Below, piece by piece: positions 19,343 through 26,460 of a stretch of 26,460 nucleotides of DNA. Where the stretch lies: positions 1 to 26,460 of the forward strand of contig JAUCBJ010003691.1 of assembly GCA_032718475.1 (NCBI GenBank), given 5' to 3'. How positions within the stretch are numbered: position 1 is the first letter of the stretch; each line of letters begins with the position of its first letter. A program made the position numbers and the translations under genes. The notes beneath the pieces are model-generated. The model had not been told where the DNA came from. It did not search any database and worked only from the letters and a program-made list of their open reading frames with translations. The stretch is from Nemertoderma westbladi. Its lineage: Eukaryota > Xenacoelomorpha > Nemertodermatida > Nemertodermatidae.

Positions 19343-20386
19343 TTAGAACTCATCATGTAAAACCCGCTCGTAATTAACGAGTTTACTACCTAGGAAGAAG
19401 GTATCGTGAGCGAGAACTTCGTCTAGAGTTAACATGGCGTCCTTATTGGAGTCGGCGTAGTCTACCAGATAAAAGGCCTCGTGTTCCGGTATATGGGGAT
19501 TGCGAGGATCGTTGAACACCACGAGCTCCTGCAGACTCACCACTCCGTTGTGATTCTTGTCAATAAGCTCCTCGAACTCTTCTCTCTTCTCTTTGAGGAC
19601 GGGATCCTTATCGACGAGCTCCCTAAAGGCGTTCTCGTCGTCGGCACCGCGCGCCTCCGCTATACCCAGCGGGATGAACTCGAATAAACTGAGGAATCCG
19701 TCCCGGTTCCGATCCAACTCGTAGAATATATCCTGCGACATGGAGTAGATCGATTTGGGCGAGTGTTCCGGGTGCTGGAACCGCAGGAATTCCGTCGCGT
19801 TGAGATGTCCATCCGCATCCTCGTCCTCACGACGCCAATGCTCCCGATCCCGCAGCAGTTGGTACCGATGATCCAAACTGACGGCATCTGAATCGCCCTG
19901 CTTTACAAACTGGCTAACTACAGTCTCCTCATAATTGCGTTGTCTCAGAAACAGAGTTTGGTAGTCGGACCACACAATGTAACCACGACCTTCCGAGTCC
20001 ATAGACGCTAATAATTGTTTGGATTCTATTACCGACGAATTGAAATGTTCCTCCATCTTCAAATGAACCCAGTATACTATCTCCGCGTGAGTTAGAAACC
20101 CATCCCCGTTGCTATCGACGTGTTTATAAACCTCTACGAGTAACTTCCGACCGGCCTTGCGATCGTCCGGTTTCACGGCATGAACTTTCTCTCCTAAGAA
20201 GACTTCCTTGTGGAAGTCCTTGTTAAGATCGCCGTCTCTTTCCAACACCATGCCCTCCAGATGGTCAGGCGGTCTTACGTCATTGGTGACGGTCACCGGG
20301 TGCAGCGGTTTGGTCGTAGAAGTGGCGATAAATAAAGTTAAAATATTATAAATAATTATAGAAAACAATAAATTATTATTAGTCAT
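19343..20386 (-). CDS. SDF4: SDF4 / Cab45-type six-EF-hand calcium-binding protein
   Basis: 347 residues starting at the ATG at 20386; a frame-extending GTG at 20404 is not a credible animal start. An N-terminal hydrophobic stretch (about residues 5-22) is a signal peptide. PPDHLEGMVLERDGDLN and DFHKEVFLG match the N-terminal block of Cab45. Six EF-hand loops follow at about 91-102 (DSNGDGFLTHAE), 130-141 (DSEGRGYIVWSD), 188-199 (DEDADGHLNATE), 225-236 (DRNRDGFLSLFE), 276-287 (DKNHNGVVSLQE) and 312-323 (DSNKDAMLTLDE). HPEHS, KREEFEELID and the C-terminal FFLGSKLVNY...HDEF are Cab45 signatures; human ends HEEF. Length fits (human 362 aa). Cab45 is a soluble Golgi-lumen CREC protein that binds Ca2+ and sorts secretory cargo. 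Loops 2 and 6 depart at a ligand or glycine position and may bind weakly. The coding region is intronless, and MZT2 lies 64 bp upstream on the same strand. Confidence 0.93.
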   Translation of the reverse strand: MTNNNLLFSIIIYNILTLFIATSTTKPLHPVTVTNDVRPPDHLEGMVLERDGDLNKDFHKEVFLGEKVHAVKPDDRKAGRKLLVEVYKHVDSNGDGFLTHAEIVYWVHLKMEEHFNSSVIESKQLLASMDSEGRGYIVWSDYQTLFLRQRNYEETVVSQFVKQGDSDAVSLDHRYQLLRDREHWRREDEDADGHLNATEFLRFQHPEHSPKSIYSMSQDIFYELDRNRDGFLSLFEFIPLGIAEARGADDENAFRELVDKDPVLKEKREEFEELIDKNHNGVVSLQELVVFNDPRNPHIPEHEAFYLVDYADSNKDAMLTLDEVLAHDTFFLGSKLVNYERVLHDEF

Positions 20387-20450
20387 CGCTTCTAAATTTA
20401 ACACTATCTGACTATTAATTGTTAATCTCAGTTTCTCTCTATTTCAGTAT
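20387..20450 (-). other. 64-bp MZT2-SDF4 intercistronic spacer
   Basis: On the minus strand the spacer runs from the MZT2 TAA to the SDF4 ATG. It is too short for a usual animal 3' UTR, poly(A) site and promoter together. An acceptor-like TTAAATTTAG ends five bases before the SDF4 ATG (AG at 20392-20393), and TTAACAATTAATAG lies a little further upstream. These could be trans-splice acceptors; that is inference. Confidence 0.45.
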
Positions 20451-20690
20451 TTATGTACGTCGATTTGGAGTTTCCTCGGCAGCTATTTTTAGCAGCTGAT
20501 GTATCGCGGCGGGAGTTACGTTTAATCCGAGTAACGCGATCAAACATTTGAAGACCTCCGGTTCGATTAGAACCCCGGATAGACAGCACAGCTCGTATAG
20601 ATCTCTTTCCTGATTGGTTGAGAATACTTCCTTAGATCGTAAAGTAAACTGATGAATACTCAAACCCGACTCTTCTGTTGGGTCATTCAT
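20451..20690 (-). CDS. MZT2: MOZART2, mitotic-spindle organizing protein 2
   Basis: A 79-residue frame with an ATG at 20690 and TAA at 20451-20453. The block LRSKEVFSTNQERDLYELCC, then SGVLIEPEVFKCLIALLGLN and VTPAAIHQLLK, matches the conserved MOZART2 domain (in human, LRRKKVLSTEEMELYELA and then IDPDVFKILVDLLKLNVAP). MOZART2 is a small helical subunit of the gamma-tubulin ring complex that binds GCP N-terminal regions at centrosomes. Human MZT2 is about twice as long, with a disordered tail that is absent here, as in many invertebrate forms. On the minus strand, TGTATAATGCAG ends two bases before the ATG, an acceptor-like site. There is no intron within the coding region. It is followed by SDF4 after 64 bp on the same strand. 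Confidence 0.9.
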   Translation of the reverse strand: MNDPTEESGLSIHQFTLRSKEVFSTNQERDLYELCCLSGVLIEPEVFKCLIALLGLNVTPAAIHQLLKIAAEETPNRRT

Positions 20691-21855
20691 TCTGCATTAT
20701 ACAACAATTATACAGTATGATAGGCCTATGGTTATTTCAAAATATTAAAAAACATAATAATAAAAGCAAAACATAATAAATTACTTTCAAAATAAAACAT
20801 TCTTATATTTAGTTGCAACATACAGACAATGCGCAGCCAGGGAGCATTATCTAACAATATAAAGTGCAATAATGCTCTAATGTACAATATAATATAGAAA
20901 CTGGACTGTCGCAACTGCAAAGGAGAAAGGAACTTGTCTATTAATTTGTTACTGAATTACAACTAACAGACTACAGGACTAACTCAATTACAGTAGTGCA
21001 TGTGTGCATATTGTGGGTACATTGTCGTCTCTTAATCTCTAATAATGTTTTTTTTTTTACAGTAGTTAGTATAGATTTATTAACCAATAAATAGGCCTAA
21101 TGAATGACGAGATACTGTGAGCTGAGGGCTGATGCAGCTGTCACACAATCATAACGGGTTAACTAAAGTCCGTATTCGTAGGCCTATGTATACGATAGCG
21201 ATGGTATTATGATTTTCCTATCATATTTTGGATCAATCGTATTTGAGTCAATGGTTGCGCTGCTCCTCCGCTCCTGTTACAGTCCCGCTCTCAAAAAGCA
21301 TCCATTTATCAAATATTGATCAAACTTTGAACAAACATTGATCAAAGTTTGATCAAAATGTGTCCATAGAGTAGCATTGAAAGTACCATTGAGATTGAAA
21401 TGACATTGAAATCGACGGACCGAAATTCCAGACTTTCTGTCTCATATTGAAATGATATTGAAATGATTTCAAGGTAACAGTTAACATATCTCTTCCGCGG
21501 CAGGCCTTGTACTCAGATTCCCGCCGATAACTGGCTTTTGTTAATGGCCAAGCCGCGATGTGATTGACATGGCGGTGGATGGAGCTTGATTTTGTCAATG
21601 GATGGACAGCGCTTAGGTTGACAAGGCAGTGTTGTGTTAGTGTCAATTAAATTATTTTTATTAGAAATAATTATTATTTACTTAGGTATTATTCACTTAC
21701 GCAAAACGATTGAGCCCTTGTAAAATCATAGCGGATTGATGGTTAAATGAAATAAAAATTTGAGAAGATTATATATGAATATAATTATTATAATATATAA
21801 TAGATATATAATAATGTATAACATTATACTGAATAATTAAAATGCACAATATAAT
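20691..21855. other. 5' flank of the MZT2-SDF4 pair, with ATCAAA palindromes and ATTGAAA repeats
   Basis: No convincing gene; the minus-strand frame at 21353-21646 starts with TTG and resembles nothing I know. A 15-bp inverted repeat (TTGATCAAACTTTGA at 21316-21330 and TCAAAGTTTGATCAA at 21342-21356) is followed by several ATTGAAATGA repeats to about 21470. The pair's promoter is presumably on this side; no TATA box or initiator can be asserted. Confidence 0.4.
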
Positions 21856-21901
21856 TTTGAGTTTCAATTGCGTCAATACCCCCCCCCCCCCCCCCCCCCC
21901 C
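21856..21901 (+). repeat. C-tract repeat family, terminal fragment F
   Basis: AGTTTCAATTGCGTCAATA followed by 23 Cs (21879-21901) resembles the TTTGCGTC-plus-C-tract end of copies A and C. No core is present, so only the terminus is supported. Confidence 0.45.
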
Positions 21902-22096
21902 ACCCCTAATAAAATAATCGCATTTATACTATTAGAAGTAATCGTAGGTCCCACATATTATAAAAGATAAATAAGAGCATGGTGTAGTTTTACAATCCAT
22001 TTAAAAATACATGGAACAAAAATATACAAATAAACAAATTAGAGACAGGGCGGGGGGATGATTATATTATTATATATTATCCCTAATGGAACCAAA

Positions 22097-22762
22097 GCAC
22101 AACTGGATTACATCCTTATAAACAAAAAGTGGAGAAACAGCATGGTCAACTGCGAGGCATACAGCTCGTTCAACCTAATTGGTTCGGACCACAGAATTGT
22201 GACTGCAGAGATCAGACTCAGTTTGAGAGCCAGCAAACCCAGGACAAGCAAGCAAATCAACTATGACTGGGAGAAACTCAGAACTGACAATGCTGTAAAG
22301 GATGCTTATACAGTAGAAGCACAACTGGATTACATCCTTATAAACAAAAAGTGGAGAAATAGCATGATCAACTGCGAGGCATACAGCTCGTTCAACCTAA
22401 TTGGTTCGGACCACAGAATTGTGACTGCAGAGATCAGACTCAGTTTGAGAGCCAGCAAACCCAGGACAAGCAAGCAAATCAACTATGACTGGGAGAAACT
22501 CAGAACTGACAATGCTGTAAAGGATGCTTATACAGTAGAAGCACAACTGGATTACATCCTTATAAACAAAAAGTGGAGAAATAGCATGATCAACTGCGAG
22601 GCATACAGCTCGTTCAACCTAATTGGTTCGGACCACAGAATTGTGACTGCAGAGATCAGACTCAGTTTGAGAGCCAGCAAACCCAGGACAAGCAAGCGAA
22701 TCAACTATGACTGGGAGAAACTCAGAACTGACAATGCTGTAAAGGATGCTTACACAGTAGAA
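22097..22762 (+). repeat. In-frame 222-bp triplication in the LINE endonuclease
   Basis: Three near-identical tandem units start at 22097, 22319 and 22541 (GCACAACTGGATTACATCC); the third ends at 22762. Each encodes 74 residues from AQLDYILINKKW through NLIGSDHRIVTAEIR to DAYTVE. Units differ at only a few bases (for example ACAGCATGG versus ATAGCATGA). A normal endonuclease has this SDH-containing end once. Confidence 0.95.
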
Positions 22763-24733
22763 GTTCAAAACCGCTTTGAAGCACTTCAGTCAATGGATGA
22801 GGACCAGTCCACCGATTCAATATACCAGAATATAATAACAGCCCACAAGGAATCAGCTAAGAGGCAGATCCCCCAGAAACCCAAACGAAAACAGTATGTG
22901 TCATGGCAAAACTCTGAGGTTACTTGTGAGATAGAAGATCTTAAGATAGCCTACAAAGTTAAAACCGAACAACCAAGAACCGAAAACATTAATAAGGTTG
23001 AAGGACGATCTTAAAACCTAGAACCTAGAGGCCTAGAACAGCAGCCAGGAAAAGTACATACAGGATAAAATTGAAGCAATTACAACTGCTCACATACAGC
23101 AACAATCAAGACTTACCTGGCAAACTGCAAATGAGGTATCTGGTCGGAAAAGTTGTGCAAAGTGGCGTCTCAAAGCCGATAGCCCTACAAGGAAAATATA
23201 TGACAAGACACTATCTATAGAAACAGGGGACTTCACACCTGCCGAACTCCAAAGAAGCATTAAAAGCATGTCCAATAATAAAGCGAGTGGATTAGATGAA
23301 ATCCCAGCGGAGGTATGGAAAACAGGTGTGCTAAACAGACCATTATTGAATGTTTGCAACCGGATGTTAAAAGGGGAAAAGCCACCACCAATTTGGACTA
23401 AAGGTCAACTAAAGCCTCTCCCCAAGAAAGGAGACCTCGGCATACCAACAAACTATGGTGGGATCTGTCTGCTTGTGGTAATGTAGCTGCCAAAATATAC
23501 AATAAAATGATTCTATATAGGATTAGGCCTCACATAGAGAAACTACTGCGCAAGAGCCAAAACGGATTTCGACCAAGAGATCAACAATAGCTCAGATACT
23601 TGCACTACGGAGACTGATTGAAGGAATTAAGTCAAAGAATCTCCCCGCAGTCATGACTATTGTGGACTTCAAGAAGGCATTCGACTCCATCCATAGAGGT
23701 AAAATGATTGAAATCCTAAGAGCTTATGGAATACCAGAAGTAATTGTTGCTGGCATTGGATTGTTATATTGTGACACAGAAGCGCAGGTACTCTCACCAG
23801 ATGGTGAAACTGAGTTTCTCTCAATCCTGGCTGGCGTACTGCAAGGTGACACATTAGCACCATTACTATTTGTAATTGTGCTGGATTACGCAATGAGGAC
23901 GGCCACAAAGGGTGAAGATCTGGGATTCACACTTCAAGAACGCAGAAGTAGTAGATATCCGGCAACTACAGTCACAGACACCGACTTTGCGGATGACATC
24001 GCCCTGCTCTCTAATACGCTAGCAGATGCACAGCTTCTACTAAATAAAGTGGAGAGGGCTGCTAAGGAGGTTGGATTGCATATAAATGCTACCAAGACCG
24101 AATTCATGACCTTTAATGTTGATGGAAACTTGACAACCATTGATAATAATCAACTAAGGAAGGTCGATGACTTCCAGTACCTTGGATCATGGATAGAGAG
24201 TAGCAAAAAGGACATAGAAGTTAGGAAAGCAAAGGCTTGGGTAGCTCTATCAAAAATGGATACCATCTGGAAATCAGATCTCTCCAGGCACCTGAAGACT
24301 AAGTTCTTTCGAGCCACAGTGGAAAGTGTATTTTTATACGGGGGTGAGACCTGGACACTGACTAAATCACTTGAACAACGAATCGATGGTTGCTACACAA
24401 GACTACTAAGGGCAGCCCTAAACATCAGCTGGAGACAACACATGACAAACGCCGAGCTTTATGGTACAATACCACCTGTATCAACCACCCTCCGTGAACG
24501 CAGATTAAGATTCAGTGGGCACTGCTGGCGAAGTAAAGACGAGGTCATACCAGATCTACTGTACTTCTCTGGCAACCAACTCATGGAAAGCGTAGTCGTG
24601 GACGACCTGCCATAACATATATAGATCAACTTGAAAGGGATACTGAACTTGGGAGAAACGAAATTGCGACAACTATGGAGAATCGGGAAGCCTGGAAGGA
24701 TCTCATTTCCACTGTCCGAGTTCGCTCGACCTA
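22097..24733 (+). pseudogene. Broken endonuclease-reverse transcriptase polyprotein of the LINE
   Basis: The first frame (to 23014) covers the triplicated endonuclease end and a linker (QNRFEALQSMDEDQ and on). The product would then need a shift to reach the frame that ends at 23486 and carries PAELQRSIKSMSNNKASGLD. Another shift near 23485 leads to AAKIYNKMILYRIRPHIEKL, another near 23585 to AQILALRRLIEG and the long frame 23653-24615 with the FADD catalytic motif. A last shift near 24580 enters GKRSRGRPAITYIDQLER, which ends TVRVRST at the TAG 24731-24733. The catalytic acidic residues of VDF and FADD are retained, but no single frame spans the enzyme, so it is a dead copy. Confidence 0.85.
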
Positions 24734-24779
24734 GTAGTAGTAGTATTATTATTATATATTCTGAATTATAATTGTAAAT

Positions 24780-24885
24780 TATCACTTAAGGAACAGATGT
24801 TATAGTGGTACTTTAGTTCACCAAAACAATGAACGCAATACTAATTTAATTTAAGATTTAATTGCCCCCCCCCCCCCCCCCCCCC
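24780..24885 (+). repeat. C-tract repeat family, copy G (diverged)
   Basis: CTTAAGGAACAGATGTTATAGTGGTAC-like sequence and CACCAAAACAATGAACGCAA correspond to the family core (AGGAGCAGGTTACAGTGG, ACCAAAACAATAAACG), followed after about 25 bp by 21 Cs (24865-24885). It lies 22 bp beyond the LINE tail. Confidence 0.6.
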
Positions 24886-25125
24886 TTCTATCTGAAGCTA
24901 TTAAATCGTAGGAACTTCCTATATACAGTATATATCTTTCTGAATACAAAAAACTTACTGTACAGTATGTATACCACTACAGAAATCTGTTGCATAAAAC
25001 TGTTGCAGAAAAGAATTGAAGAACCTATTGTAGCGAAAACAGTGCCTTAAATTTGAATTCAAATAGAATCTAAAATTCGAGTTGATATCGTTGTTACCGA
25101 GATTAAAATATACGTGGCCCTCTAG

Positions 25126-25189
25126 GGTGCCCTCACTCACCCTACTGAGATATTATAGGTGCCCTCACTCACCCTACTGAGATATTACA
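25126..25189. repeat. 32-bp tandem duplication
   Basis: GGTGCCCTCACTCACCCTAC followed by TGAGATATTA occurs at 25126 and 25158, a 32-bp period, with almost no difference. Confidence 0.85.
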
Positions 25190-25959
25190 AATATCGAAAT
25201 GTCGTATATTTAATTCGTTTATGAAGACCATAAAAATCGAGTCAGTGGTGCAAAATAACCGCAAACACCAAATGTGTGTTTAGTGGGTTTGAAAATTTTA
25301 ATAGGCCTATATGTATTGATTGAATACATTAATTGGAAAGGTTAGATTACAATGGCGGTGTTTTCTTACCATGACAATAAACGAAACTTTATTTCTCTTT
25401 TGCGATTTGCGATGAAGATCACTACTGTATATTCACTTGCGGTCAATGTGCGCCACTATCTGGGAAAATCCATCGCAAAAACCCTAAAACCATCATGACA
25501 ATTGATAAAATATAATATGAGATGTCATCAGAGCACTGTTTTTGATGGGCTCCTAGTACAGTACAGGTTATTTTGATCATAAAGCATACTCACTCCTCTA
25601 AAGTATCCTCACCCCTATCAATAAGTTATAGATAACATTATCATTACTTTCTACCCAAAAAAAATCTGAAATTCTTGAAACTTTATATGAAAATCTACAT
25701 AAAACTTTACAAACACGAAGTCGGGCATGCGCGCAGTACGTGACATAAACTTGTATTAATTGTCAACTCGAAAAAATTATAAGCATAATATAAGATGTCC
25801 CCTGTAATCACCTCACCACCAAGAGGCAGATTGGGTAAACTCGCAGTCGGTTGAAGACCTCCATAATCTCGCAGTCTGAGGTCTAGAATATACTGTATAT
25901 GCCAAGTATCAATCAGAAGATTATAAACAATAAAACGAAAAGGCTGAAGGTTTTCATTT

Positions 25960-26280
25960 CAGACATTTTTAAAATGTTTTCATTTCAACCCAAAGTGGTA
26001 GACTGGGGAACTGTGGACGGATTACCGTCCCGACAAAAACTGCATGGTCTGCACGTATCTCTGCCAAGTTTCAGTTTAAACGGTTTAAAATCAAGGAAAT
26101 GGTAAAGGATTTCACTTGTAAACATTTCGCCATACAATAGCAAACGGGAGAACTGCAGACATATTATCCTCTTCTGTAAGATACAGGTAATTAATGATCT
26201 AGTACAAATCTGCCAAGTTTCTGCTTGAACAGTTTTAAAAGCAAATAAATATGAGGGCATTTAATGATATAACATGTATC
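25960..26280. repeat. Diverged tandem repeat, about 165-bp period
   Basis: CTCTGCCAAGTTTCAGTTTAAACGGTTTTAAA-like sequence near 26060 recurs as ATCTGCCAAGTTTCTGCTTG near 26209, with matching flanks (GGGGAACTGTGGAC against GGGAGAACTGCAGAC). Two decayed units are evident; a possible third start (GGGAGACTG) is at 26289. Confidence 0.55.
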
Positions 26281-26460
26281 CCTCTAGCGGGAGACTGTTA
26301 AACTGATGGTGTCTGAGACAGGTTTGAGAGACGGAAAGTCTCCCAAAAATCTCGAACTTTGTTCATAATTTTATTTATGCCTAAAAATTGTCAACTCCAC
26401 AGATTTAAATTTGACTTAAATAAAATTTTGACTAACTTATTAGAATTCCAAAATCTTCAT

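Larger units (their letters stand above)
22085..24757 (+). mobile_element. 5'-truncated non-LTR retrotransposon (LINE), RTE-like
   Basis: It starts inside the apurinic endonuclease domain, just before QLDYILINKKWRNS, and runs to a short-repeat 3' tail (TAG repeated, then TATT/ATT, 24731-24757). Reverse-transcriptase motifs occur in order: NKASGLDEIPAEVW (about 23280), TNYGGICL, NGFRPRDQ (about 23562), VDFKKAFDSI (23662), GVLQGDTLAPLLF, DFADDIALLSN (about 23985), and a C-terminal block with YLGSWIES, YGGETWTL and RRLRFSGHCWR. The C-terminal RGRP segment is out of frame with the rest. The YG.E.W ... GH..R tail resembles RTE/BovB elements, but the clade is not certain. Multiple frameshifts make it inactive. 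A short relative is at 10232-10773. Confidence 0.9.
24886..26460. other. Non-coding right end with minor repeats
   Basis: No recognisable genes. A decayed C-tract-core fragment lies at 25338-25390 (GGAAAGGTTAGATTACAATG, then ATGACAATAAACGAAAC). Two small repeats are listed separately. Frames at 25899-26105 and 25985-26260 overlap the diverged tandem repeat and are not credible. Confidence 0.45.

Noticed and set aside
20387-20404. Upstream start of SDF4 at 20404
   Set aside because: That codon is GTG; the first ATG in frame is at 20386 and leads straight into the signal peptide.
20430-20446. Plus-strand splice acceptor TTTCTCTCTATTTCAG between MZT2 and SDF4
   Set aside because: It is on the strand opposite to both genes and leads into no plus-strand coding sequence; treated as chance.
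21353-21646. 97-codon minus-strand frame
   Set aside because: It starts with TTG, has no recognisable domain and overlaps ATTGAAA repeats.

Overview
The window is nuclear DNA from an animal, most likely an invertebrate. Four protein genes belong to metazoan families: an SLC6 transporter, lipase maturation factor 1 (LMF1), the 45 kDa Golgi calcium-binding protein (SDF4/Cab45) and the gamma-tubulin-complex protein MOZART2 (MZT2). The surrounding DNA is AT-rich, full of transposon remnants and dotted with long C or G homopolymers. I cannot name the phylum.

Layout. 1-1740 is the 3' part of an SLC6 gene that runs off the left edge. 2318-5905 is a large imperfect inverted repeat; a C-tract repeat sits in its left arm and a second TA-flanked foldback element (4639-5716) in its right arm. 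The inner foldback holds a frameshifted piece of a repeat-borne coding family with a PIN/FEN-like acidic pattern. 6749-6897 is an isolated last exon of an SLC30 zinc transporter. 8184-10060 is mostly minisatellite, including eleven copies of a 68-bp unit. 10062-12607 holds LINE and C-tract fragments followed by a hAT-like element carrying a tRNA-derived SINE. LMF1 is at 13171-14826. 15865-17726 is a three-level nest: a Harbinger-like MITE inside a hAT-like element inside a piggyBac-like element, each with a recognisable target duplication. 18036-18948 holds more C-tract copies and a hairpin. MZT2 and SDF4 lie tandemly on the minus strand (20690 to 19343) with only 64 bp between stop and start. 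22085-24757 is a 5'-truncated, frameshifted LINE whose endonuclease segment is triplicated in frame.

The host genes do not form one pathway. LMF1 (ER membrane), SDF4 (Golgi/secretory lumen) and the transporters share the secretory or membrane system; MZT2 acts at microtubule-organising centres. The most notable points are the uninterrupted coding regions of every long host gene, the operon-like MZT2-SDF4 pair, the C-tract repeat family that appears to have seeded a 68-bp satellite, and the foldback element carrying the orphan nuclease-like family.

All family names come from motif recognition by eye; no database search was run.
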